64,000 nt of DNA from an uncultured Alcaligenaceae bacterium (GTDB lineage Bacteria > Pseudomonadota > Gammaproteobacteria > Burkholderiales > Burkholderiaceae_B), in assembly GCA_937908115.1 (NCBI GenBank), contig CALEQZ010000054.1, forward strand, positions 41,926-105,925. Direction: 5' to 3'. The notes below the pieces were generated by a model. The model was given only the letters and a program-made list of their open reading frames with translations. It made no database searches and was not told where the DNA came from. The position numbers were made by a program, and so were the translations under genes. This document shows positions 1 through 8,112 of the stretch, in pieces; position 1 is the first letter of the stretch, and each line of letters begins with the position of its first letter.

Positions 1-2641
1 CGACCTGGTCGCGCGTCGTCAGCGTACCGCCAGGCGCGGTCAGCCGCCCGGTTTCCCGGCTTTCGACGACGACGGCGTAGCGCCCGTCTGCTTCTCGCTC
101 GACGAGGACCGCGCTGGCGGGGCTTCGGGCGGCCGGGAGGTTCGGTACGGCACGGGATCCGGGCCCACCTTCAGCGCGCCCGGGCTCTCCACGTTCAGCC
201 CTTCCTCCGGGAGCGGATACCTGGTTTCCTTGGCCGGCGGTGCCGGCGGACGTCTGCTCATCGCGTGCCCCTTCCGTCTGAAGTCCGGAGACGCCAGCGC
301 CGTCTGGCGCGGCCGTCCCCTCTCCGCCCAGTATATCTGCGGGCACGCCGGGCGCCGCCGGCGTGCCGAGGGCTGCGCTCCCGGCTACCGGCTGCCTCGT
401 GTCGCCGTCGGTCAGCCAGCGCTTGAAAGCGGACACGTCCATCTGCGTGACGGTGCCCATGCCGCGCCAGTCCGGCGTGTAGCTGTCTCGATACGCCTGC
501 TCGGCCTCCTGCTGGTTCTCGTAGCCCAGCATGACCTTGACCTCGTCGAACCTCCCGGTCTCCGGGTCCATCTGGTCGATGACGAACACCTGCCCGTCGA
601 AATCCGGCGCAGTGCCGGGCTTCACGAACACGTCCACCTGGTCGCCGTCGGCGCCCTCGGTACGGCGGATGTAGCCGTAGTGGCCGGCCATGCGGTTCGC
701 CCAGGCCGTGCCGTCCGGTGACGTGCCGCGGCGCTCGGACCCGGCCGGGTTCTCGATGGAGATGTCCAGGCCGGCCACGCGCACGTGCCCCTTCCGGTAG
801 TTGCCGGCCTCCTTCTGCGCGTCGGTCGGTGCCGGCGCGTCACTGAGGGGCGATTCGGCCGCCTGGTGCGCCGCCTCATCCACAGAGCGGCCGGGATGCC
901 GCCGCCCGGCCATCTCCACATCCGGCGTCAGGCCCAGGGCCGCGCGCTCCCGCGCGACCGCTTCCTGCTGCTGGCGGGCCGACGCGCGCTGCTCGGTGGT
1001 GGTGGCTGTTCCGGCCGCATCGACCTGGACGACGGGGGCCGGCAGGGCCGGGCGCGCCGGCGGCGCGGGCAGTTCGCGCGCTCCGCTGGCCGGCGGGTCC
1101 TGCTCAGTCGCCGGGTCCCAGCTCACGCTGTCGCCCCGGCCGTCGCTGTACGTCACCCGGCCGGGGTGCCGCGCGGCGGCCGCCTCGACGTCCGGCGTCA
1201 GGCCCATCTCGGCCCGGCGGGCCGCCTCCACGCCGCGCTGGTCGGCCGTTCGGGCCACGCCGTCGCTGCCCACCGCGATGGTGGGCGCGGGCAGCGCCTC
1301 GGGCGCGCGCGCGCCCGGCTCGGCCGCCAACTGGTCCAGGCGCACGAAATGCCCGCGGCCGTCCGCCGTGCGCACGCGCGCCAGTTGCTCGCCGCCGGGC
1401 CGCCGCGCCGCGGCATTACGCTCCACGCCAACAAACTCGACCGGCATTTCGCGGCCGCCCTGCCGCAGATAAACGGTGTCGCCAGGGCGAAAACCCGCGT
1501 CCGGCGCGCCCTGGGCAGCCGGCCCCGCGCCGCCGACATCGCCTGCCGGCGTCTGAGTCTCGCCCAGGCCGTCGTCCTGCGCCGCACGTTCGGCGGCCAG
1601 GTCGCGGTACCGCGCGGCCGGGGAATCATCTGGCGTGTCCACCCGCGTGCCGGCACCCATGGCGTGCACGCCTGCCCCCACCGCGCCGCCCTGCACCGCC
1701 CCCATCGCCGCCATGGCCGCTACGTTCTTTGTGGGGTCGATGGACGGGTCGTACTCTTGGGCTGCGCGCCTGCCCTCGTACTGGGTCAAGCCCTCCTCGC
1801 CGGCCTCAGTTGCAGCCTCGACCGCACCCGTCGCCAAGGTGCCCCGCAGCCCGCGGCGCGCAGCCCCGCCGGCCAACAGCCGCTCCGCGCCGAAGGCACC
1901 AGACGCCGCGCCGGCCAGCGCCGGCAGTATGCTCGCGTCGCGTGCTGCACGCGTGGCCAGTTCCTCCCTGATTTCGGCGTCCTGCATGCCGCTCGCGCGC
2001 AGGGCCTGGGCCGGCTCGGACGCGAACAGAACCTCGTCCGGGATCTCCTGCACGAGCTCGTAGGCGCTGCCCGCAGCATCCCCGCCTCCCAGCGCCGCGC
2101 CGGCGCCGATACCCGCCGCCCGGCCGGCGGCAGTCGCTCCTCGCGCGCCGAGGCCGGCCGCGCCGGCGGCGCCGCGTGCGACCTTGATCGCGGCACCCGG
2201 CACCGCGAAGCTGCCCGCCGCCTGGGCCGCCACCTGCAACGGGCTGCGCACGATGTGCCGGCCCACCGCTGCCAGGTCGTCGCCGATGGTGTCGGACGCC
2301 GCCAGATCCTCCCGGAACCGCTCGCGGTCCGCGCGCGTGACGTCGCTCTGCTTGCCCTCGCCATACTCGACAAACTGGTCGATGGCCTTCGACACCCGGT
2401 TGCCGGGCACGATGAAGTCCGCCACCGCACCTATGCCGCCCGCGACGGCGTTGGCGAACTCGATGACCATATCGTTAGCCTTGGCCGCGACTGGATTCTT
2501 GATGGTGGTCCAGTCCTCGTCCTTGGACTCGGCCGCCGCAGGCGCGCCGGCCCGCGCATACCGCTGCCAAGGGCCGGCCGCGGCCTCTGCCCTGGCCGCC
2601 GGTGCCGGGTCCGCCCGGTACTTCTCCCAGGGGCCAGCCAT
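1..2641 (-). CDS. Large polyvalent / internal virion-type protein, partial (3' end outside window)
   Basis: About 880 codons are present and the stop is beyond base 1. The start is the ATG at 2641, which shares one base with the stop of the gene before it (TAATG). The N-terminus has two similar tryptophan motifs (GPWEKYR and GPWQRYA), followed by an Ala/Gly-rich, possibly membrane-active region at about residues 130-300. Further on, the unit GLTPDVExAxxRHPGR occurs twice. At about residues 640-730 lies a segment with GHYGYIRRTEGADGDQVDVF and KVMLGYENQQEAEQAY, resembling the pyrophosphatase-like domain known from large phage polyvalent proteins. It is probably a virion protein injected with the DNA. 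The position after other internal-virion-type genes supports this, but the function is inferred. Confidence 0.8.
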   Translation of the reverse strand, partial: MAGPWEKYRADPAPAARAEAAAGPWQRYARAGAPAAAESKDEDWTTIKNPVAAKANDMVIEFANAVAGGIGAVADFIVPGNRVSKAIDQFVEYGEGKQSDVTRADRERFREDLAASDTIGDDLAAVGRHIVRSPLQVAAQAAGSFAVPGAAIKVARGAAGAAGLGARGATAAGRAAGIGAGAALGGGDAAGSAYELVQEIPDEVLFASEPAQALRASGMQDAEIREELATRAARDASILPALAGAASGAFGAERLLAGGAARRGLRGTLATGAVEAATEAGEEGLTQYEGRRAAQEYDPSIDPTKNVAAMAAMGAVQGGAVGAGVHAMGAGTRVDTPDDSPAARYRDLAAERAAQDDGLGETQTPAGDVGGAGPAAQGAPDAGFRPGDTVYLRQGGREMPVEFVGVERNAAARRPGGEQLARVRTADGRGHFVRLDQLAAEPGARAPEALPAPTIAVGSDGVARTADQRGVEAARRAEMGLTPDVEAAAARHPGRVTYSDGRGDSVSWDPATEQDPPASGARELPAPPARPALPAPVVQVDAAGTATTTEQRASARQQQEAVARERAALGLTPDVEMAGRRHPGRSVDEAAHQAAESPLSDAPAPTDAQKEAGNYRKGHVRVAGLDISIENPAGSERRGTSPDGTAWANRMAGHYGYIRRTEGADGDQVDVFVKPGTAPDFDGQVFVIDQMDPETGRFDEVKVMLGYENQQEAEQAYRDSYTPDWRGMGTVTQMDVSAFKRWLTDGDTRQPVAGSAALGTPAAPGVPADILGGEGTAAPDGAGVSGLQTEGARDEQTSAGTAGQGNQVSAPGGRAERGEPGRAEGGPGSRAVPNLPAARSPASAVLVEREADGRYAVVVESRETGRLTAPGGTLTTRDQV

Positions 2642-4044
2642 TACATGCGCTCCCAGTTGGCCTGGTCGGCGGGGTCCCCCCCGATGAAGCGCCAGCCGTC
2701 CTCGACTGTGCCGGGCGCCGGCGCGCCAGAGAAGTCGTCTCGCTGGCTCGCGTCCGCCCGGTCGCCACGCCGCGCCCGCCCGCGTCCCTCGTTTTCCACG
2801 AGAGAGTCGTACAGCGCCGAGGCCTGCTGTACGGCAGCCTGCGGCGTCATCCGATCCTCGCCCATCGCCATAGGGTCCTGATTCGACAGCAAGGTCTTGG
2901 CCAGATCGGCCACGAACTCCTGGCGGGACTTGGTGCGCGCGCCGCGCACCATGTCCCAGGCCGCGCCGGCATCCTCAGCGACTCCATTCTCCATCAGCCA
3001 GCGCGCCGTCTGCACCTCGGCCGGGGCGCCGGTCCGGCCGCCCAGCCGCTCGCGTGCCGCGTCGGTCCGGCGGGCTTCCTCGCCTTGTGCCCGGATGGCA
3101 GCGAGTCGGCCCTCGGTCTCGATCTGGGATTCGGCCCGCTTCTTCCGGATCGCGCTTTCCTCGTCGTACAGCGCCTTGGCCTGCTGCACCACCATGGCCT
3201 GGTAGGTCTGCGGGTCGCCGATGCTGCTCATGAAGTTCAGCAGCCGACGGCGGGTGAAGGGCTCTTCCACTTCCCGGCCGCTGCGCGGATCGAAGGCGCG
3301 GACCATGTACACCTGGTCGCCGCCGGCGCGTTCGGGCCGCTCCTGCACGCCACGAATCTCCAGGCCGCCGGGCATGAATCGGTTCACGAACGGCAGCACC
3401 GAGTTCGGATCGCCCGTCAGTTCGAATTGCGCCATGGCGTCCTGGTACGCCTGCTGGCGCACCTGGCCGGTGACGCGCTCGCGCTGCGCCAGCAGCTCCA
3501 TGGCGCGGCCCGGTCGCCCGAGTTCCAGAGCCTTGCGGTAGCCCCGGGTCAGCGAATCGGCCAGGCGGTTGATATCGTCGGATGCGCCTCGCTGCGGCGC
3601 GGCCGTCGCAAGTCCAGCATCAGCCGGTGCCTCGGCTTGACGCGCCCCTGCTGCACTCGGCTGCAGCGCAGAGCGCGGCAGCACGCCGGCCAGGCTGCCG
3701 CCGGCCATGGCCAGCGCGGGCCGGGCACCGTCAGGCTGGCCCAGGCCCGCAGCGCTGCCGGCGCGCGCCAGCGTCATGTCGAGCCCGTCCGTGCCCAGGG
3801 TGGGCTCATCGTGCCGCATCGGCGGCGCCGCCGCATCGCCGCCCGCCGCTTGCCCTTGACCAGCGGTCGCTGCCACGTCAGCGAGTCCCAGCCGCAGACT
3901 TTCCTTGATCGCTTGATCATCGGCCCGCCGCTCTTCGGCTTCCTCCCGCTCCCCGCGCAGTGCCTTGGCTCGCTCGTAGAGGTTCACAACCGCCATCCCA
4001 TTGCGCAGGCCGTCGGCCAGGCCGCCCGCAAATCCCGTCGCCAT
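2641..4044 (-). CDS. Internal virion / ejection-type protein, function unknown
   Basis: 467 residues, rich in Ala, Arg, Glu and Gln, with long helical and probably coiled-coil stretches (for example the Arg/Glu-rich part at about residues 290-340) and no signal peptide or obvious enzyme motif. The C-terminus contains GGDPADQANW. It lies between a gene for a protein with an S74-like tail (10-bp gap) and the large polyvalent protein (1-bp overlap), all transcribed together. In short-tailed phages this end of the late operon usually encodes ejection proteins, and that is the best guess here. Confidence 0.7.
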   Translation of the reverse strand: MATGFAGGLADGLRNGMAVVNLYERAKALRGEREEAEERRADDQAIKESLRLGLADVAATAGQGQAAGGDAAAPPMRHDEPTLGTDGLDMTLARAGSAAGLGQPDGARPALAMAGGSLAGVLPRSALQPSAAGARQAEAPADAGLATAAPQRGASDDINRLADSLTRGYRKALELGRPGRAMELLAQRERVTGQVRQQAYQDAMAQFELTGDPNSVLPFVNRFMPGGLEIRGVQERPERAGGDQVYMVRAFDPRSGREVEEPFTRRRLLNFMSSIGDPQTYQAMVVQQAKALYDEESAIRKKRAESQIETEGRLAAIRAQGEEARRTDAARERLGGRTGAPAEVQTARWLMENGVAEDAGAAWDMVRGARTKSRQEFVADLAKTLLSNQDPMAMGEDRMTPQAAVQQASALYDSLVENEGRGRARRGDRADASQRDDFSGAPAPGTVEDGWRFIGGDPADQANWERM

Positions 4045-4054
4045 CTCGCTCTCC

Positions 4055-5284
4055 CTATGCCCCTACGCCCACCAGGGCGTCTTGCAGGCCGACTGCGCCC
4101 GCGCCCATGTCCCCCGCCAGAACCGGCGGTAGCCGCCCCTCGCCGACCTGCGCCGGCTCGATCAGGTCGGCCAGGCCCGCACCGCCAGCCTTCTCCAGGC
4201 GCTGCACGCGCGCCTCCAGCTTCTTGCCGCGCTTGGCCAGCGCCCGGATGGCGGCGTGATGCTTCCCGCTGACGCTGATAAGGTCCAGGGCCTGGCCTTC
4301 CGGCGCCACAGTGTCGCCGAACTGCTCCTGCATGTCCTCAGCAATCGGTCCCGTATGACGGCCGCCATCGGCCACCCCGTCCTTGTATTTCCAGTCCTTC
4401 ACGGCGACCTGCTCCAGCCCGAGCAGAGCCTCCTCGTCGTCGACCGGCCTGACGTCGTCCTTCACCTTCTCCGATGACCAGGGCATCAGCATCGCGCCGG
4501 CCATCAAACCCGTGCCCACCAGCGACCCCAGACCAGCGTTGTTCTGGCTCTGCGCGTTGACGTTGGCCTGCCACTGGTTCAGCAGTGTGTTGGCCGCCGA
4601 TCCCATCTGCCCGGCACCGGCGCCCATCCCGCTGATGGCCGACTGCGCGGCGGACTGCCCCTGCTGCAGCTGACTGCCCATCAGGCCGCCCGCGGCCTGA
4701 CTGCCCTGCAATGCTGCGGCCGACGCAGCGAGGCCGGTACCTGTCTGGTTGCGGCCGAAGCGCGCGGCATCCTGCCGCAAGCTCATGCCCAGAAGCTTGG
4801 TATCGTTGCGCTCCTTGTTGACGGCGCCGGCTCGCGCCAGGGCCCGGGCGTTCGCCTGGTCGACCAGGCCCTGCGCACCAAGGCTGCTGGTGGGCGAAAC
4901 GCCCATGCGCGCCATTTCGCGATTCATCTGGCCGGTGGACGCATCGAACTGGCGCGCCACAGTCGCGGCCGCCAGCCCCTCCCGGCGCGCCAGCTCTTCC
5001 GGGCTGTCGTAGGTCATGGCCTCTTCGGCCATGCGGTTCTCGATGGGCCGGAAGACGCTCTGGTATTGGTCCCACTGGTCCGCCGCCCGCTCCGAGTTCA
5101 GGTTCGACTCCCGTACAGAGGATTTGATCAAGGCCTCGTAGACGGGCGCGAACCGATCCAGCATCTCCTTGTTGTAGGCAAACTCCTGCTCGGCGAGGTC
5201 GGCCATGCGCCTTCCGGTCTCCGCCTGGGCCATGGAGGCTTCCCCCACGCGGGGATCTTGCCTCGGGGTGCTACCGAATGACAT
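4055..5284 (-). CDS. Virion protein with C-terminal S74-type intramolecular chaperone-like domain
   Basis: 409 residues. The first 230 are helical, with Gln/Ala/Gly-rich low-complexity sequence (residues 170-245). A Gly/Ala hydrophobic segment (about 250-268) follows. From about residue 270 the sequence SSEKVKDDVRPVDDEEALLG, then DWKYKD, GPIAEDMQ and HHAAIRALAKR, closely follows the peptidase S74 / endosialidase chaperone pattern, including the Ser/Lys spacing of the self-cleaving dyad. A coiled coil (LEARVQRLEK) comes next. S74 domains usually end tailspikes and fibres, whereas here one sits on an ejection-type protein. It overlaps the GNAT gene by 14 bp. Confidence 0.75.
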   Translation of the reverse strand: MSFGSTPRQDPRVGEASMAQAETGRRMADLAEQEFAYNKEMLDRFAPVYEALIKSSVRESNLNSERAADQWDQYQSVFRPIENRMAEEAMTYDSPEELARREGLAAATVARQFDASTGQMNREMARMGVSPTSSLGAQGLVDQANARALARAGAVNKERNDTKLLGMSLRQDAARFGRNQTGTGLAASAAALQGSQAAGGLMGSQLQQGQSAAQSAISGMGAGAGQMGSAANTLLNQWQANVNAQSQNNAGLGSLVGTGLMAGAMLMPWSSEKVKDDVRPVDDEEALLGLEQVAVKDWKYKDGVADGGRHTGPIAEDMQEQFGDTVAPEGQALDLISVSGKHHAAIRALAKRGKKLEARVQRLEKAGGAGLADLIEPAQVGEGRLPPVLAGDMGAGAVGLQDALVGVGA

Positions 5285-5714
5285 TGCGTTCTCCCAATTT
5301 CAGAAAGCGGCACTCGCCGCGCAGCAGGCCCATCACCAGCCCGTCCTCGTCACCGTAGGCCCGCCGCAAAACCCCTTCCCCGACGAATCCCGCATGGCGA
5401 AGCAATCGGATGGACCGCCCGTTGGAAAGCCGCGCGATAGCCGTCACGCGCTGCATGTCCCACTGGACGAACGGCACTGCGGCCAGCCAGTACAGAAAAC
5501 CCCGCGTCAGCCAGCGGCGGCTGCCGTCCGATGCCAGGTTCAGCTCGCAGCTGTGCTGCCGTAGGTGTAGGTAGACAGCCACCGCGGCGATGCTGCCGTC
5601 CGGACGCACATTGGCCAGGCACTTGCAGTCCGGCCCGTGCACGAACGTCTCGCCAAGCCTATCCGACAGCCACGCGAAATACTCGGGCAGTTGCCGGTCG
5701 TCGACGCGCAGCAC
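5271..5714 (-). CDS. GNAT-family N-acetyltransferase, phage-encoded
   Basis: 147 residues with a GNAT-like plan: a beta-rich N-terminal half, then RVTAIARLSNGRSIRLLRHA, the typical GNAT C-terminal helix (N at the acetyl-CoA site, R/L-rich helix), then GFVGEGVLRRAYGDEDG. The start is GTG at 5714, directly after the TAG of the upstream gene. Substrate unknown. Phages of this class often carry a small acetyltransferase among the tail and ejection genes, so it may modify a virion or host protein. This is inference. Confidence 0.7.
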   Translation of the reverse strand: MLRVDDRQLPEYFAWLSDRLGETFVHGPDCKCLANVRPDGSIAAVAVYLHLRQHSCELNLASDGSRRWLTRGFLYWLAAVPFVQWDMQRVTAIARLSNGRSIRLLRHAGFVGEGVLRRAYGDEDGLVMGLLRGECRFLKLGERNVIR

Positions 5715-5948
5715 CTACTGCTTCCTGGCTGCGGCTGCATTACGCCGGCGCAGGCCAGTGCCGGCCGGCTGGGGCGGCGTCGCCTCGCTGCCCTCGTATG
5801 GGCCTTGTGCGACTTCCGCCCGCGCGCTGGCCAGCGCCTGCTCGACCGCCTGTAGGACGGCCGCCAGCATCCCGGATGCCAGTTCGTGGGTGAGTCGGTT
5901 GCCGATGTTGCGTGCCAGGATGGCCTCGATCTCGTTCTGGTATGTCAT
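5715..5948 (-). CDS. Small phage protein, unknown
   Basis: 77 residues, predicted mainly helical (EIEAILARNIGNRLTHELA, then AAVLQAVEQALASARAEVAQ), with a basic C-terminal tail (RRRNAAAARKQ). It lies in the late operon directly before the GNAT gene. No family recognised. The compositional pattern and tight packing support a real gene. Confidence 0.6.
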   Translation of the reverse strand: MTYQNEIEAILARNIGNRLTHELASGMLAAVLQAVEQALASARAEVAQGPYEGSEATPPQPAGTGLRRRNAAAARKQ

Positions 5949-5991
5949 GGTCTAGTGCTCACGCAGAGGGCCCGCTGGCGCGGGCAATGGG

Positions 5992-6645
5992 TCAGGTTGG
6001 TATTCCGGCCACGTCGATGATGGTGACAATGGGAGGCGGCCCGCTGAAGTCGTAGAAGTCCTGGTCGTACATCGGCGATCCCCACCAAGTCGACACATCT
6101 AGGAACTGCGTGAAGAACCCGTTGTTGGTGGAGAACAACTTTTCCCTCAAATCGGTGTTGTCCCAGCTACCGGAAACTGGGTCGTACTGTGACGCCCATG
6201 CGCCCGGCCTCGAATACGACACCGAATAGGCGTACTTGCCAGTGGGCAGGCCTGAGTACGTATAGCCATTCTGGTTCGGAACCTGCACCGCAGCGATCAC
6301 GTCCAGCGGACGCTCGACGGCATTGAAGACGAGTTGTCCAGCCTCGTTGTAGACATTCAGGCCGAAGGTCTGGGCATCGGGCAGGTCGAAGACGTAATAC
6401 TCGACAGGCCATTCGGTCACCAAGCGCCAATTGCCGCCGCTGACGGGCGTGAACTCGACGACGAATATTCCTCTGTTTGCCAGCAGCGGTCTCATAAAGA
6501 CCACCGGCGTCACGCCTGGAAATGTCGCTGTCGGCCGCCCAGACGAGGTAGTGTTTCGACCGGCTCGCTTGAAGAACAGATTGCGGTAGTCGCCGTCGAT
6601 CTGCAGGATGTTGCTGGTACTGCGGACCTGAAGGCCTTCCGGCAT
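5992..6645 (-). CDS. Tail tip / fibre-associated protein, unknown
   Basis: 217 residues, beta-rich, with many aromatic residues, and lower in GC than its neighbours. The chosen start (ATG at 6645, MPEGLQ) overlaps the upstream stop by one base (TGATG). A longer reading from 6714 would overlap the upstream gene and is less likely. The N-terminal half resembles the neighbouring 101-residue protein (MPxGL start, then a PG...P.....MP segment and a W/Y-rich strand), so the two look paralogous. The C-terminal part (residues 140-217) has no counterpart there. It lies after the J-like fibre gene, so a role at the host-contact end of the tail is likely. Confidence 0.65.
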   Translation of the reverse strand: MPEGLQVRSTSNILQIDGDYRNLFFKRAGRNTTSSGRPTATFPGVTPVVFMRPLLANRGIFVVEFTPVSGGNWRLVTEWPVEYYVFDLPDAQTFGLNVYNEAGQLVFNAVERPLDVIAAVQVPNQNGYTYSGLPTGKYAYSVSYSRPGAWASQYDPVSGSWDNTDLREKLFSTNNGFFTQFLDVSTWWGSPMYDQDFYDFSGPPPIVTIIDVAGIPT

Positions 6646-6950
6646 CAGTACACCCCATAGAAGATCGCGCAGGGCGTGCGTGCGCCCGCGCTCACGTAGC
6701 TCGGGTACGTCCACGAAAGGGTGGTGCCGCTAATTGCCGGCCGGGGTCCAAATCCCGTGCTGCCCGTGACAGGGTCGAACCAGCTCGCCCGCGGCATGAC
6801 AATGGCAAAGGGTCTCCCGTTCGCAAAGCCTGGCACGCTGATGGAACCGTTCCCAGTGACGTTGACGGAGCCGATGATGCGGCCCGCACTCGTAGCTTCG
6901 GTCAGCAGCCTGGTGCCGTCCGTATCGATGGTTTCCAACCCAACCGGCAT
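6645..6950 (-). CDS. Small tail-tip-associated protein, paralogous to the following gene product
   Basis: 101 residues from the ATG at 6950, which forms a TAATG overlap with the J-like gene. A second ATG two codons upstream (6956) is possible. The sequence is beta-rich and ends in IFYGVY. The order MPVGLE, then SISVPGFANGRPFAIVMP, then TTLSWTYP is a pattern seen in small proteins encoded beside tail-tip genes of many phages. It may cap or accompany the fibre. No enzymatic motif. Confidence 0.65.
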   Translation of the reverse strand: MPVGLETIDTDGTRLLTEATSAGRIIGSVNVTGNGSISVPGFANGRPFAIVMPRASWFDPVTGSTGFGPRPAISGTTLSWTYPSYVSAGARTPCAIFYGVY

Positions 6951-8110
6951 TACCATATCCCCATGCGCACGCGCAGCCGGTTGCTGGCGTCGTAGACCCG
7001 AATTTCGTTGTTGCGAATCTCCAGGCGTGCTCCGGTGGTGGCGGTGCGCAGAATACCCACGGTGGCCGATATCGCCGAAAGTTGGGTCACGTTCAGCTTG
7101 TCGGCGGTGATCGAGCCTGCTCCTATCCTCTCCGCCGCAAGCGTGCCCGCGGTGATCTTGCTGGCATTCAGATTGTCGATCTTCGCGTCCGTGATCGCCG
7201 CATCCTCGATGTTGGCCGTGCCCACGTAGGCCGTCGTGATGGTGGCCAGCCGAGCCGCCAGCGTATTGACGATGATGCGGTCCGCGTTCAGGCTATTGAC
7301 GGCGATGCGGTCGCCGCTCATCTCCCCGAAGGTGACCTTGGCCGCGGACACGTTGGCGATCTTCGCGTCGTCGATGGCCGCATTGCCGATCTTCGCGTTG
7401 GAGATCGAGCCATTGGCGACGTACAGGTCCCGGATGTAGATGCCGGGCGGCACCGGCACGCCGTTGATTTCGGTTTCCTCCTCGATCTCGTAGAGCAGCG
7501 CGCCGGGGTTGTCCGAGGACAGGACGTCGATCAGGTACGAGGGGTCGAGCGAGGCCTCGCCGTCGGCACCGCCGACGGCGTTGAACGGCCCCTCCTTGCC
7601 GCCCGCCGAAACGAACCGCACCCAGTAGTAGTAGGTGGCCGACGACGTGACCGGGTCGGCGTAGACCCATCCAGTTGTCTGGCCCACCGGCACGGCCGAG
7701 GCAAGGTTGTTGCTGGTCGAGCGGTAGATCTCCGCGTAGCCGAAATAGCTGAAGGTGGGTTTGTCCCATTCCAGGATGACCGTGGCAATGCCCGGCGTAA
7801 CGGTCAGCCCGGTAGGCGCCGGCGGAATGCCATCCACGTTCGGCGGCGCCACGGGGCGGAACGGGCCGGCTGGGTTCGGCACGGTGATGGGCCGGCCGTC
7901 GGCGCCGCGCAGCGTGACGATGCCGTTTTCGACCAGGTCGCCCCACGTGACCGCCCGGTCGACCATCTGGCCGTCCTGGCCGAAGCGGATGCCGAGCGCG
8001 GTTCGCATCTGCGCCAGCGCTCGTGTAGCCGCGGCGTTGCCCGGAATCTGGGCGACATCCACCGCCGGCAGCTCTGCGTAGCGCAGGCCGGTCCGCTTCG
8101 ATGTCGCCAT
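6950..8110 (-). CDS. Tail fibre / host-specificity J-like protein with FN3 domain
   Basis: 386 residues. Residues 90-175 look like a fibronectin type III module (PPAPTGLTVTPGIATVILEW, then YAEIYRS, then YYYWVRFVSAGGKEG). Residues 225-350 hold a long repeat-rich region of the form NAKIGNAAIDDAKIANVSA, with D/A/K/I heptad-like units typical of the trimeric helical part of lambda J and related tip proteins. A short beta C-terminus follows. It probably links the tail to the host receptor. It is followed two bases later in gene order by small tail-tip proteins and preceded by the large tail-hub gene. Confidence 0.8.
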   Translation of the reverse strand: MATSKRTGLRYAELPAVDVAQIPGNAAATRALAQMRTALGIRFGQDGQMVDRAVTWGDLVENGIVTLRGADGRPITVPNPAGPFRPVAPPNVDGIPPAPTGLTVTPGIATVILEWDKPTFSYFGYAEIYRSTSNNLASAVPVGQTTGWVYADPVTSSATYYYWVRFVSAGGKEGPFNAVGGADGEASLDPSYLIDVLSSDNPGALLYEIEEETEINGVPVPPGIYIRDLYVANGSISNAKIGNAAIDDAKIANVSAAKVTFGEMSGDRIAVNSLNADRIIVNTLAARLATITTAYVGTANIEDAAITDAKIDNLNASKITAGTLAAERIGAGSITADKLNVTQLSAISATVGILRTATTGARLEIRNNEIRVYDASNRLRVRMGIW

Positions 8111-8112
8111 GC

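Noticed and set aside
785..2881. A 698-codon open frame on the plus strand and many other long plus-strand frames across 1-24 kb
   Set aside because: They are Arg/Ala/Gly/Pro-rich shadows antisense to the GC-rich late genes. None shows family motifs or ribosome sites.
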